DNA of 46,790 bases from NCBI GenBank assembly GCA_025353965.1, contig JANXNS010000253.1, positions 1-46,790 on the forward strand, written 5' to 3'. Each line of letters opens with the position of its first letter. Within the stretch, counting starts at the first letter, position 1. The notes under the pieces were generated by a model. It had not been told where the DNA came from and did no database searches. It saw only the letters and a list, made by a program, of their open reading frames with translations. A program made the translations under genes and the position numbers. This stretch comes from Aquihabitans sp. GTDB lineage: Bacteria > Actinomycetota > Acidimicrobiia > Acidimicrobiales > Iamiaceae. Positions 30,889 through 39,908 of the stretch are shown piece by piece.

Positions 30889-31863
30889 GTGTTCCCGCAG
30901 CGCCGCCTCCGTCGGCTCCGTCGCACGCCGGCCCTGCGCCGGATGGTGGCCGAGACCCTCCTCACCCCCAACGATCTGATCGCCCCATTGTTCGTGCGGG
31001 AAGGGATCCGTGACCCGCAGCCCATTGCTTCCATTCCGGGTGTCTCGCAGCACACCATTGCGTCGTTACGGCAGGAGGTGCGGGAGTTGGTGGACCTCGG
31101 CGTGCCAGCAGTGATCTTGTTTGGCGTGCCTGAACACAAAGATGCGGAGGGCTCCGGGGCCAGTGATCCGTGCGGCATCGTGCAGGTCGCCCTCAAAGAC
31201 CTCCGAGACACATTCGCCGACGACATCGTGCTCATCGCAGACCTGTGTCTCGACGAATACACCGACCACGGCCATTGCGGCCTCCTCACCGCGGAGGGCC
31301 TGGTCGACAACGACACGACCCTCGATCGGTACGCCGAAATTGCGGTGGCCCAGGCCGATGCCGGCGTCGACATCGTCGCTCCCTCCGGGATGATGGACGG
31401 CCAGGTCGCCGCCATCCGCGACGAGCTGGATGAGCACGACTGGGTCGACGTGTCGGTCATGGCCTACGCCGCCAAGTTCGCCTCCGGGCTGTACGGCCCG
31501 TTCCGGGATGCGGTCGACGTGGAAATCGTCGGCGGTGGGGACCGAAAGGCCTACCAGCAAGATTTCCGTAACGCCCGGGAAGCCTTGGAAGAGGTTCGGG
31601 CCGATGTGGCCGAGGGGGCAGATATGATCATGGTCAAGCCGGCACTGGCCTACCTCGACATTGTCGCCAAAGTTCGGGCCGAGCACGACCTTCCCTTGGC
31701 CGCCTATCACGTTTCTGGCGAGTATTCGATGATCAAGGCGGCCGCCGCCAACGGGTGGATCGACGGGGATCTGGTCGCCCTCGAGCACCTCACGGCTATC
31801 AAGCGCGCCGGAGCAGACGTCATTCTCACGTACCTGGCCAAAGAGGTTGCCGCCGTGCTCTAG
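30889..31863 (+). CDS. hemB: Delta-aminolevulinic acid dehydratase (porphobilinogen synthase)
   Basis: 324 residues. HemB condenses two 5-aminolevulinates into porphobilinogen. The active-site lysines are in VMAYAAKFASGLYGPFRDA and DMIMVKPALAYLD. The metal-binding loop is ADLCLDEYTDHGHCG: two of the three zinc cysteines are kept and the middle one is Asp, a type seen in Actinobacteria. GTG 30889 is the start, set by the TAGGCT box. The longer upstream frame overlaps the HAD gene and is not used. It is followed, after 72 bp, by hemL. Confidence 0.96.
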   Translation: MFPQRRLRRLRRTPALRRMVAETLLTPNDLIAPLFVREGIRDPQPIASIPGVSQHTIASLRQEVRELVDLGVPAVILFGVPEHKDAEGSGASDPCGIVQVALKDLRDTFADDIVLIADLCLDEYTDHGHCGLLTAEGLVDNDTTLDRYAEIAVAQADAGVDIVAPSGMMDGQVAAIRDELDEHDWVDVSVMAYAAKFASGLYGPFRDAVDVEIVGGGDRKAYQQDFRNAREALEEVRADVAEGADMIMVKPALAYLDIVAKVRAEHDLPLAAYHVSGEYSMIKAAAANGWIDGDLVALEHLTAIKRAGADVILTYLAKEVAAVL

Positions 31864-31935
31864 GCGGAGGTGCAGATTTCCGCAGGCCAGGGCGTACGGT
31901 GGCTTCATTGCACGACGGAAGTACGAAGGAATGAC

Positions 31936-33234
31936 GTGACCACCAACTCCGAGCTGTTCGAGCGGGCACAGCGGGTCATTCCCGGCGGGGTCAACTCCCC
32001 GGTCCGGGCATTCCGGTCCGTCGGGGGAACCCCGTATTTTGTGGCCCGAGCACAGGGGCCACGGGTATGGGATGTCGAGGGTACGGAATACCTAGACCTG
32101 GTGCAGAGCTACGGGGCCATTATCGGCGGTCATGCTCACCCCAAGATTATTGAGGCGGTTCGGGCGGCCGCGGGCGACGGCACCTCCTATGGGGCACCCA
32201 CCGAGCGCGAAGTGTTGTTGGCCGAGGAAATTTCCCGTCGGGTTCCGTCGTGTCAGAAGGTGCGCCTGGTAGCCAGCGGCACAGAGGCAACCATGACTGC
32301 GCTCCGTTTGGCCCGGGGGGCGACCGGCCGGACCAAAGTCGTGAAGTTCGCCGGGAACTACCACGGTCACGGCGACGCGCTGCTGGCCGAGGCCGGCTCC
32401 GCCGTTGCCCTGCTAGACCGAGACTCGTCGCCTGGTGGCGTGCCCGGTTCGGCGGGAGTACCGCCCACCGCAGTCTCAGAAACCATTGTGGTTCCCTACA
32501 ACCAGGTTCCGACCCTGGACGACACCGTGGCCTGCGTGATCGTGGAACCGGTGGCCGCCAATATGGGCCTGGTCGCACCGGCCGAGGGGTTTCTCGCTGG
32601 CCTTCGCGCTGTATGCGATCGCGTTGGCGCCCTGCTGATTTTCGACGAAGTGATCACCGGGTTCCGGCTGGCGTTCGGCGGGGCCCAGGCGCTGTATTCG
32701 ATCACCCCGGATCTGAGCTGTTTCGGCAAGGTGATCGGTGGGGGGCTCAATGTGGGAGCGTTCGGTGGACGGGCCGACCTCATGGATCAGCTCGCTCCGC
32801 TCGGCCCCGTTTACCAAGCGGGCACGCTTTCTGGAAACCCGCTAGCCACCGCCGCTGGCCTGACGGCGCTCTCCCTGCTGGACCACCAGGCGTATGAGCA
32901 ACTCACGGCCACCGCCACCCGCCTGGCTGCGGGCCTTGAGTCGGCGCTGCTGGGCGCGGGCCTCACCGGGCGGGTACCGCAGGTTGCCTCGCTGGTGGGT
33001 CTCTTCTTTGGGGCCGAACTTCCCACGGACTACGTCACCGCACGAGCCACCGACGAGAGGGTCTATGCCCATTTCTTCCACGGTCTGTTGTCTCGCGGTG
33101 TGGCCCTGGCGCCCGGTGCGTACGAGGTCATGTTCCCTGGCCTGGCCCATGACGACGCGGTGATCGACCGCATTGTTGCGGTGGCGGCCGAGGCCGCTCA
33201 GGCCACGGTTGTGGAGCGGGAACGGCTGCAGTGA
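31936..33234 (+). CDS. hemL: Glutamate-1-semialdehyde 2,1-aminomutase
   Basis: A 432-residue PLP enzyme that converts glutamate-1-semialdehyde to 5-aminolevulinate. RVIPGGVNSPVRAF, LVASGTEATMTALRLARG, KFAGNYHGHGDALL, LIFDEVITGFRL and the PLP lysine loop FGKVIGGGLNVGAFGG are intact. GTG 31936 follows GAAGGA; an ATG five bases earlier is out of frame. With hemA, hemB, hemC and hemD it completes the route to uroporphyrinogen III. The stop overlaps the GGDEF-EAL gene start (GTGA). Confidence 0.96.
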   Translation: MTTNSELFERAQRVIPGGVNSPVRAFRSVGGTPYFVARAQGPRVWDVEGTEYLDLVQSYGAIIGGHAHPKIIEAVRAAAGDGTSYGAPTEREVLLAEEISRRVPSCQKVRLVASGTEATMTALRLARGATGRTKVVKFAGNYHGHGDALLAEAGSAVALLDRDSSPGGVPGSAGVPPTAVSETIVVPYNQVPTLDDTVACVIVEPVAANMGLVAPAEGFLAGLRAVCDRVGALLIFDEVITGFRLAFGGAQALYSITPDLSCFGKVIGGGLNVGAFGGRADLMDQLAPLGPVYQAGTLSGNPLATAAGLTALSLLDHQAYEQLTATATRLAAGLESALLGAGLTGRVPQVASLVGLFFGAELPTDYVTARATDERVYAHFFHGLLSRGVALAPGAYEVMFPGLAHDDAVIDRIVAVAAEAAQATVVERERLQ

Positions 33235-35771
33235 CCGAAATTGTGGGCGTTGATCTGCCCGCAGGGGTGGACCTGGCCCGTCTGGTGGGCCAGATGCCGG
33301 ACGCCCTGGTCCTGGTCAGGTCGGACGGCATCATTTGTTGGGCTGCTCCGTCGATCACGGGCATGCTCGGCTGGGGGACAGATGAATTGGTGGGCCTGTT
33401 GGCCTTTGACCTCTTCGCGAAGAGCGTCAACCGCCCGCTTCACGACGAGGCCTTCGAGTGGGTGCTCTCGGCCCCTGGCCTCCATGGGCCCTTCGAGGTG
33501 ACCATCGTGGGCGCGGACGGAAGTCTCCATGAAGTCGAGCTCATGGTCACCAATGCCCTGCTCGATCCCGACCTTGGGGTCCTGGTGGCATCGTGTCGAG
33601 AAATCACTGATCGCGATTCCGATCTCGAGGAGCTTCGACAGAGCGAGGCTTGGGCCACCAGCCTGCTCCGGGGGGCAACCGACCTCATCGTGGTCTGTGA
33701 TCGCGTTGGGCGCATTGTCTATATGGGTCCGTCGACCCAGCGGATTCTCCATCGTGATCCAACCTCCATGGTTGGTCGGATCATCACCGACTACGTCCAC
33801 GCCGATGACGTGTTGCAGGGTGCGGTGGAGGTCAGCTCCGTAGACCAGCTCTTGGGCACCGGGCTTGGCCGCCGCCCGCTGGTTCGCTTCCAACACGCCG
33901 ATGGTTCGTGGAAACGGCTTCGGGTGGAGCGGTCGGTCACCGAGCCCGTCTCGGAACACGCGATCTTGCTCACTGGTCGTGATTTGGATGAGGACGCAAG
34001 AGCGGCGGACCTCCTGAGTGAGCAGACCGTCCTACTCGAGCGCATCGCCCGGGGTGCTCCGGTGACCGACACCCTCCGATCGATTGAACGTCTCGCTGCG
34101 GCCCGGCTAGGCGATGGGCATCTCATAATCGGCTTCTTCGACCCAAGCGGAGACTTCAGAAGTCAGGCCGATGCGGTTGATCAGGACCTGATCGGCATCC
34201 TCGAGCGGACGGGGATCATTCGCCCGACGGGCCATCCGGATGATGCTGAGGCGATCTTGTCCTTTCGTCACGACGAAGGGTGGGACGCGGTCCTATGGGC
34301 GGCATCGGGGAACCTCTACCGGACGGCGTGGGTGTGTGATCTTGAGGCGGCCGACGGGAACCGTTCCGGTCGGCTTACCCTTTTGCGCCATCACCCGGCC
34401 CCGTTGACCAACGAAGAACTCGACATGCTCGGGTTGGTGGCGGACCTCGCCACCATTGCGATTGAACGCCACGACCTCCAGGCTCGGTTGGCCTACGGCG
34501 CCATGCATGACGAGCTCACTGGCCTCCCCAACCGTCGTCTCTTGCTGGCGCGCCTCAGCGAGATGTTCTCGACGCCGGAGTCCAAGGGCGGCCTGCTGTT
34601 CGTCGATGTCGATCGCTTCAAGCTCATCAACGACAGCCTCGGCCACGACGCGGGAGACCAATTACTGCAGGAAATTACGGTGCGGTTTGTCCGCACCCTT
34701 CGCCCGGCGGACCTTGTTGCTCGGGTCGGTGGCGACGAATTCGTTGTGCTGTGTCCGGACCTGGAAGACGTCGACGCGGTCGCTCGGGTGGCGGAGCGGC
34801 TCATGGCCACCCTGAGCGAACCGGTAGATCTGCCTGGGGGTCGGGTGGTGGTGTCGGCCAGCATCGGCGTGGCCCACCGGCGGGGTGGAGCTGAGCCCAC
34901 GGCGGTCCTCCAAGACGCGGATATGGCCATGTACGAGGCCAAGCAGAAGGGCCGGAACCAGGTCGCCCTGTTTCATGCTGGGCTCCGGGAGCGGGCCGTT
35001 GCCCGTCTTGAGGTGGAGAACGCGCTCCGCGACGCCATTCGCTTCGACGAAATGCAACTGCATTATCAACCGGTCATTCGCCTTCGTGATCGGCGCATGG
35101 TGGGCGTCGAGGCGTTGCTGCGGTGGCAGCGCCCGGGCCTGGGCATGGTCCAGCCCAATGCCTTCGTCCCGGTCGCCACCGACACGGGCCTGATCTTGCC
35201 GCTCGGCCGATGGGTGATCGAGCAAGCGGTTGAGGCCGCGGCCCGGTGGCCGGACCTCGAGGTGGCCGCCAACCTTTCGGCTCGCCAACTTACCGACGCC
35301 GATTTGGTCGACTTCGTGGCCGAGGTGCTGGAGCGGGAAGGCGTGTGGCCGGGGCGGCTATGCCTGGAGGTGACCGAGGCAGACCTCATCACCGACACCC
35401 CGCTGGTGGTGGACCAACTGGCCCGGTTCAAGAAGCTCGGCGTCCGCTTGGCCATCGATGATTTCGGTACGGGCTTTGCCACCCTTGACTACCTGCGGCG
35501 CTTTGCTTCGGCCGACATCTTGAAAGTCGACGCGTCGTTTGTTGCGGGCGTGACCGATCCCTCCTCGCACGACCTTGCCATCGTCTCGGCGGCCATGATC
35601 CTGGCCGACAACCTCGGGTTCGATGTGGTGGCCGAAGGGGTCGAGACGGAGGAGCAGCGCGAGGTTTTGGAGCGTCTCGGATGCGGGATGGCCCAGGGCT
35701 ATCTCTTCAGCCGGCCGGTCGCCGCCTCAGAGATCGACGAAATGCTGCGCATCCGCGACTTGCCGCTGTAG
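33231..35771 (+). CDS. PAS-PAS-GAF-GGDEF-EAL cyclic-di-GMP enzyme
   Basis: 846 residues without membrane helices. Two PAS domains (about 15-130 and 140-260) and a GAF-like region (about 275-425) precede GGDEF and EAL. The GGDEF active site is intact (RVGGDEF, 500-504), and an inhibitory RxxD site lies five residues before it (Arg491, Asp494). The EAL domain has GVEALLRW (EAL 627-629), ANLSARQL, LEVTEADL, IDDFGTG (Asp743-Asp744), LKVDASF and EGVETEEQ, so both synthesis and hydrolysis of c-di-GMP are possible. PAS or GAF domains could bind haem or flavin. The GTG start overlaps the hemL stop, an unusual coupling to haem synthesis. Confidence 0.94.
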   Translation: MTEIVGVDLPAGVDLARLVGQMPDALVLVRSDGIICWAAPSITGMLGWGTDELVGLLAFDLFAKSVNRPLHDEAFEWVLSAPGLHGPFEVTIVGADGSLHEVELMVTNALLDPDLGVLVASCREITDRDSDLEELRQSEAWATSLLRGATDLIVVCDRVGRIVYMGPSTQRILHRDPTSMVGRIITDYVHADDVLQGAVEVSSVDQLLGTGLGRRPLVRFQHADGSWKRLRVERSVTEPVSEHAILLTGRDLDEDARAADLLSEQTVLLERIARGAPVTDTLRSIERLAAARLGDGHLIIGFFDPSGDFRSQADAVDQDLIGILERTGIIRPTGHPDDAEAILSFRHDEGWDAVLWAASGNLYRTAWVCDLEAADGNRSGRLTLLRHHPAPLTNEELDMLGLVADLATIAIERHDLQARLAYGAMHDELTGLPNRRLLLARLSEMFSTPESKGGLLFVDVDRFKLINDSLGHDAGDQLLQEITVRFVRTLRPADLVARVGGDEFVVLCPDLEDVDAVARVAERLMATLSEPVDLPGGRVVVSASIGVAHRRGGAEPTAVLQDADMAMYEAKQKGRNQVALFHAGLRERAVARLEVENALRDAIRFDEMQLHYQPVIRLRDRRMVGVEALLRWQRPGLGMVQPNAFVPVATDTGLILPLGRWVIEQAVEAAARWPDLEVAANLSARQLTDADLVDFVAEVLEREGVWPGRLCLEVTEADLITDTPLVVDQLARFKKLGVRLAIDDFGTGFATLDYLRRFASADILKVDASFVAGVTDPSSHDLAIVSAAMILADNLGFDVVAEGVETEEQREVLERLGCGMAQGYLFSRPVAASEIDEMLRIRDLPL

Positions 35772-35797
35772 AAGGGGTGGGGCCTCCGCGGCCTTCT
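35770..35797 (+). terminator. Possible terminator after the GGDEF-EAL gene
   Basis: AGAA and GGCC arms pair with GGCC and TTCT around a short loop, with an unpaired stretch on the 5' side. It sits right at the stop codon and before pgi. There is no U-tract, so the call is tentative. Confidence 0.3.
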
Positions 35798-35826
35798 GCC
35801 GTCAATTTGTTCAGGAGCACCATTTC

Positions 35827-37401
35827 ATGACCACTGCCGGATTCCGTCGAGAGCGCCTCGGGGCCCTGCAGCCAGGGGTAGACGCGGTCCTGGCGGACCT
35901 GTCCGATAAAGACGCGGTTGCCCGGCTTTGGGGCCGTGATCACACGTTGTGGGCTCATGATCCGACCGAGATCAGCGACCGGATGGGCTGGCTTGAGGTC
36001 ACCGCCGATATGAGCGCGGCGGCGGAGCGGCTCAACGCCGTGGCGGCGCGGGCCTTGGCCGATGGCTTCACGCACCTCGTCGTCATGGGCATGGGTGGCT
36101 CGAGCCTGTTCCCGGAGGTGCTGGCCCGGACGTTTGGCCAGGAGGCTCACGGCCTCCATCTCACCGTGCTCGACAGCACCGATCCTGCGGCGGTAGCCCG
36201 GGTGTTAGTGCAATCCCCGCCGGAGCACACCTTGTTCTTGGCTTCTTCCAAGTCGGGCGGCACGGTCGAAACCCGTAGCCACCTGGACTTCTTCTGGGAC
36301 CGCATCGATCGGCCCGAGCAGTTCGCCGTGGTGACTGATCCTGGGTCTGCCCTCGGAAAATTGGCGAGCGAGCGGGGCTATCGCGAGATTTTTGAGAACC
36401 GCGCCGACATCGGTGGCCGGTACTCAGCCCTCAGCTTCTTTGGCATGGTCCCGGCCGCCCTGGCCGGGATCGACTGGCAGGCGCTCGTGGCCAGCGCGGA
36501 TGGCGTTGCGCCCTCGCTGCGCAGCAACGACCCAACGGTCAACGCCGGTCTTCGGCTGGGTGCGGTCCTGGCCGCCGCGGTCAAGGCGGGCCGGGACAAG
36601 GTGACGTTCTTGATCGTCCCGCGGATCGAGACGTTTGGGCTTTGGCTGGAACAACTGCTGGCGGAGTCCACCGGCAAGCACGGCACGGGAACGGTCCCCA
36701 TCGTGGACGAGCCTCTCGGTCCGAGCGACCTCTACGGCGCCGATCGCCTGTTCATCGCCATTGGCGAGGTCGACCAGGAAATTGGCCTTGACGTGTTGGC
36801 GGCGGAGGGCCAGCCGGTGGTGGAACTCGCTTTTGGCCCAACAACCGACCTCGGGGCCCAAGTGTTGCTCTGGGAAGTTGCGACTGCGATCTGTGGCGCC
36901 GCCCTTGGTATCAACCCGTATGACCAGCCGAACGTGGCCGAGGCCAAAGAAGCCACCAACGAAGTGCTGGCCTCGGGTCGGCCTGAGCTGCCGGCGGTTG
37001 CACTGGCAGATGTCCTGGCGCAGGTACGACCTGGCGACTACATCGCCGTTCAGGCCTACATGGAATCGTTCGACCCTGCCGTTGAACAGCTCATGGAGAT
37101 CCGCTTGGCCTTGTTAGATGAGTTCAAGGTGGCTACAACCTTCGGCCTGGGGCCGCGGTTCCTCCACTCGACCGGCCAGCTCCACAAGGGTGGCCCGTCA
37201 ACGGGTGTGTTCCTCCAGGTGGTGGGCGATGACCCGTCCGACGCGGCCATTCCGGGCCAGACCTTCACCTTCTCCGAGCTCAAGCATGCGCAGGCCGATG
37301 GGGATCTGGCGACCTTCCAGCGTCATGGCCTCCGCGCCGTTCGCACCACGCTGGCCGAACTCACGGCTCGGTCAAACCTTCAAGGAGGAGCACCCACATG
37401 A
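35827..37401 (+). CDS. pgi: Glucose-6-phosphate isomerase, Tal-Pgi C-terminal-half type
   Basis: 524 residues with two SIS domains. It interconverts glucose 6-phosphate and fructose 6-phosphate. Motifs include VVMGMGGSSLFPEVLART, LASSKSGGTVETRSHLDFFW, GGRYSALSFFGMVPAAL and FGLGPRFLHSTGQLHKGGPS. The sequence style matches the isomerase half of transaldolase-isomerase fusions rather than E. coli Pgi, but here it stands alone. ATG 35827 follows AGGAG. It overlaps gnd by 4 bp, and the gnd Shine-Dalgarno AAGGAGGA lies within its end: pgi-gnd-zwf is one unit. Confidence 0.93.
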   Translation: MTTAGFRRERLGALQPGVDAVLADLSDKDAVARLWGRDHTLWAHDPTEISDRMGWLEVTADMSAAAERLNAVAARALADGFTHLVVMGMGGSSLFPEVLARTFGQEAHGLHLTVLDSTDPAAVARVLVQSPPEHTLFLASSKSGGTVETRSHLDFFWDRIDRPEQFAVVTDPGSALGKLASERGYREIFENRADIGGRYSALSFFGMVPAALAGIDWQALVASADGVAPSLRSNDPTVNAGLRLGAVLAAAVKAGRDKVTFLIVPRIETFGLWLEQLLAESTGKHGTGTVPIVDEPLGPSDLYGADRLFIAIGEVDQEIGLDVLAAEGQPVVELAFGPTTDLGAQVLLWEVATAICGAALGINPYDQPNVAEAKEATNEVLASGRPELPAVALADVLAQVRPGDYIAVQAYMESFDPAVEQLMEIRLALLDEFKVATTFGLGPRFLHSTGQLHKGGPSTGVFLQVVGDDPSDAAIPGQTFTFSELKHAQADGDLATFQRHGLRAVRTTLAELTARSNLQGGAPT

Positions 37402-38300
37402 AGCTCGGCATGATCGGTCTCGGAAAGATGGGCGGCGCGATGGCGGAACGCCTGGAACGCCACGGCCACCAGGTCGTCGGCATGGATCCCGGCAAGCCGG
37501 AGGCAGATGCGCAGACCCTCGAGCAGTTGGTGCCGTTGCTGGCGGCCGAGGGCCAACCGAAGGTGGCCTGGAGCATGGTCCCCGCTGGCGCAATCACCGA
37601 TGGAACGATCAAGACCCTGGGCGGGCTGCTCGCCCCGGGTGACCTCGTGATCGATGGGGGCAACTCCAACTACCAGGACTCCATTCGCCACGGCCGAGAG
37701 CTGGCGGCCCAGGGCATCCACTTCGTGGACTGCGGTACGTCCGGTGGGGTGTGGGGGTTGGACAATGGGTATGCGCTCATGGTGGGCGGCACCGATGAAT
37801 CAGTGGCCATTGGTCAGCCGATTTTCGACGCATTGTCGCCGGAAAAGGGCTTTGCCCATGCGGGCCCGATTGGTGCCGGGCACTACGTGAAAATGGTCCA
37901 CAACGGCATCGAATACGGGCTCATGCAGGCCTATGCGGAGGGCTACGCCATCCTCGAGGCGTCGCCGCTCGGCATCAATGTGGAAGCAGCCATTGGATCG
38001 TGGCAGGAAGGGAGCGTGGTTCGCTCCTGGCTGCTCGATCTGTTGATCAAGGCCTTGGCCGAGTCGCCAGGTCTGGACGGCATTGCGTCGGTGGCGGCGG
38101 ACTCCGGTGAGGGTCGTTGGACGGTCAACGAAGCGGTGGCCAACGGTGTGTCCGCCCCCGTGATCTCCGCGGCACTGTTCGCCCGGTTCACCTCGCAACA
38201 CCGCGAGGACGACAAGACTATGAAGGTCGTCTCCGCGCTGCGCAACCAGTTCGGTGGCCACGCCATGGAGAAGAACGCCCCGACTGGAGAGAAGTCCTGA
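37398..38300 (+). CDS. gnd: 6-phosphogluconate dehydrogenase, short (GntZ/YqeC) type
   Basis: 300 residues, the compact form of decarboxylating 6-phosphogluconate dehydrogenase, about two-thirds the length of the E. coli enzyme. The Rossmann loop is [11 protein letters not shown], the substrate site has [12 protein letters not shown] and [13 protein letters not shown], and the catalytic Lys-Asn region is [21 protein letters not shown]. It makes ribulose 5-phosphate. The Asp after beta-2 (GMDPG) favours NAD over NADP, which is known for some short forms. It overlaps zwf by 1 nt (TGATG). Confidence 0.94.
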   Translation: MKLGMIGLGKMGGAMAERLERHGHQVVGMDPGKPEADAQTLEQLVPLLAAEGQPKVAWSMVPAGAITDGTIKTLGGLLAPGDLVIDGGNSNYQDSIRHGRELAAQGIHFVDCGTSGGVWGLDNGYALMVGGTDESVAIGQPIFDALSPEKGFAHAGPIGAGHYVKMVHNGIEYGLMQAYAEGYAILEASPLGINVEAAIGSWQEGSVVRSWLLDLLIKALAESPGLDGIASVAADSGEGRWTVNEAVANGVSAPVISAALFARFTSQHREDDKTMKVVSALRNQFGGHAMEKNAPTGEKS

Positions 38301-39709
38301 TGGCGGCGGCTCGTACCCGGTCCGACGCCCTGGTGCTATTCGGTGCAACCGGTGATTTGGCGTACAAGAAAATCTTCCCGGCGGTCTACCAAATGGAGGC
38401 CGCCGGCGGGTTGGACGGTCGGGTGATTGGCGTCGCCTCGTCCGACGGTGACGACACGTTCCTGCGGGGGCGCGTGCGTGACTCGATCACGGAATTGGTG
38501 CCGAACTTTGACCAGGCCGTGCTGGATCGACTGCTGGCGCAGGTCCACTACGTGTCCGGCGACTACCGCGAGGAGCAGGTCTACCAAGACCTTGCCCAGG
38601 TCCTCAAACACTTCGAACGCCCGCTTTTCTATCTCGCCATCCCGCCCGCCTTGTTCGACGATGTGATCACCGGGCTCGAACATTGTGGCGTCGCCAGCAA
38701 TGGGCGGGTCGTGGTGGAGAAACCCTTCGGCCGAGACTCGGCCAGTGCCAAGGAGCTCAACGATGTCCTCCATAAGAGTTTCACGGAGGACGAGATCTTC
38801 CGGATCGACCATTACCTAGGCAAGGAATCCATAGAGAACCTGCTGGTGTTCCGCTTTGCCAACTCCATGCTCGAACCCATCTGGAACCGTAACTTCATTG
38901 CCAGCGTGCAGATCACCATGGCGGAAGACTTCGGCGTCGGCAGCCGCGGCAAGTTTTACGAGAGTGTGGGCGCCCTTCGCGACGTGCTCCAGAATCACCT
39001 CCTGCAAATCGTTGCCCTGCTCGGTATGGAGCCACCGGCCGGTGCCGATGCCGCGTCGTTGCGCGACGAGAAGGTCAAACTGCTGCGCCAGGTCCGCACC
39101 ATCGAGCCCGGCAACCTCGTACGCGGCCAGTACCGCGGCTACATCGACGAAGAGGGCGTAGACGGCGGATCGGACATTGAGACCTACGCGGCTGTTCGGT
39201 TCGAGATCGACTCCTGGCGGTGGGCCGGTGTGCCGTGGCTCATTCGGACCGGTAAGGACCTCACCAGCACGGCGACGGAGGCCATCATCACCTTCAACGC
39301 CCCGCCGCGATTGCTGTTCACTCCGAAGGGCTCGCCCGAACCGGGCCCCAACCTCCTCCGCTTTCAGCTGGGTAAGCAGGACGGCGTCAAGCTGCATCTC
39401 CACGCCAAGAAGCCCGGCGAAGACCTCATCCCCGAGCCCATTGATCTTGAAGTCTCCTACGCCAAGGCCCTAGGCCCGCGGGAGGAGGCCTATCAGCGAC
39501 TCCTCGACGATGCCATGGATGGCGATGCCCGCCGCTTTGGTCGAGAGGACGCGCTGGATGAGCAGTGGCGCATAGTGGAGCAGGTGTTGGAGCACCACGA
39601 AGAAGTCCACCTCTACGCCCACGGCACCATGGGACCCAAGGAGGCCGATCGCCTAGCCGCCGACGTGGGCGGATGGCTCGACCCCGTACCGCCTGTCTCT
39701 GCCCCTTAG
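38300..39709 (+). CDS. zwf: Glucose-6-phosphate 1-dehydrogenase
   Basis: 469 residues. It oxidises glucose 6-phosphate to 6-phosphogluconolactone. The cofactor loop is [22 protein letters not shown] is conserved, and the catalytic site is [21 protein letters not shown]. Length and motifs are normal. The start codon shares its A with the gnd stop. It is the last gene of pgi-gnd-zwf; the lactonase, transketolase and transaldolase are not in the window. Confidence 0.96.
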   Translation: MAAARTRSDALVLFGATGDLAYKKIFPAVYQMEAAGGLDGRVIGVASSDGDDTFLRGRVRDSITELVPNFDQAVLDRLLAQVHYVSGDYREEQVYQDLAQVLKHFERPLFYLAIPPALFDDVITGLEHCGVASNGRVVVEKPFGRDSASAKELNDVLHKSFTEDEIFRIDHYLGKESIENLLVFRFANSMLEPIWNRNFIASVQITMAEDFGVGSRGKFYESVGALRDVLQNHLLQIVALLGMEPPAGADAASLRDEKVKLLRQVRTIEPGNLVRGQYRGYIDEEGVDGGSDIETYAAVRFEIDSWRWAGVPWLIRTGKDLTSTATEAIITFNAPPRLLFTPKGSPEPGPNLLRFQLGKQDGVKLHLHAKKPGEDLIPEPIDLEVSYAKALGPREEAYQRLLDDAMDGDARRFGREDALDEQWRIVEQVLEHHEEVHLYAHGTMGPKEADRLAADVGGWLDPVPPVSAP

Positions 39710-39737
39710 ATAGAGTTTCCGGGCTTTTCCATTGCAG

Positions 39738-39757
39738 TAGCTACCAGGGTATGGCTA
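39738..39757 (+). promoter_or_regulatory. Imperfect inverted repeat before a small ribbon-helix-helix-like gene
   Basis: TAGC-TACC and GGTA-TG-GCTA arms face each other around AG. It directly precedes a small protein resembling an antitoxin and would suit autoregulation. Weak evidence. Confidence 0.25.
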
Positions 39758-39768
39758 TCCTCAAACTC

Positions 39769-39882
39769 ATGCCCGTGAAGAAACTGTCCATCGCTCTACC
39801 GGCTGATGTCGCCGCAGCCGTAGCTGACATCACGAAGCTGGTGGATGCCCTAGGCCAAACCGTGGCCATAGCACGCATCTGA
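39769..39882 (+). CDS. Small ribbon-helix-helix-like protein or antitoxin remnant
   Basis: 37 codons from ATG 39769 (or 43 from ATG 39751). The start VKKLSIALPADVAAAV looks like the beta-strand and first helix of a ribbon-helix-helix antitoxin, but the protein ends after only one more possible helix, and no toxin gene follows. It may be a remnant of a toxin-antitoxin locus or a very small DNA-binding protein. Confidence 0.35.
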   Translation: MPVKKLSIALPADVAAAVADITKLVDALGQTVAIARI

Positions 39883-39908
39883 CCCCCGCCGGGGCGTTGC
39901 GGACCCGG

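Noticed and set aside
31233-31275. The missing second zinc cysteine of HemB as a defect
   Set aside because: The CLDEYTDHGHCG form is recalled from other Actinobacteria and is likely a normal metal-site variant.
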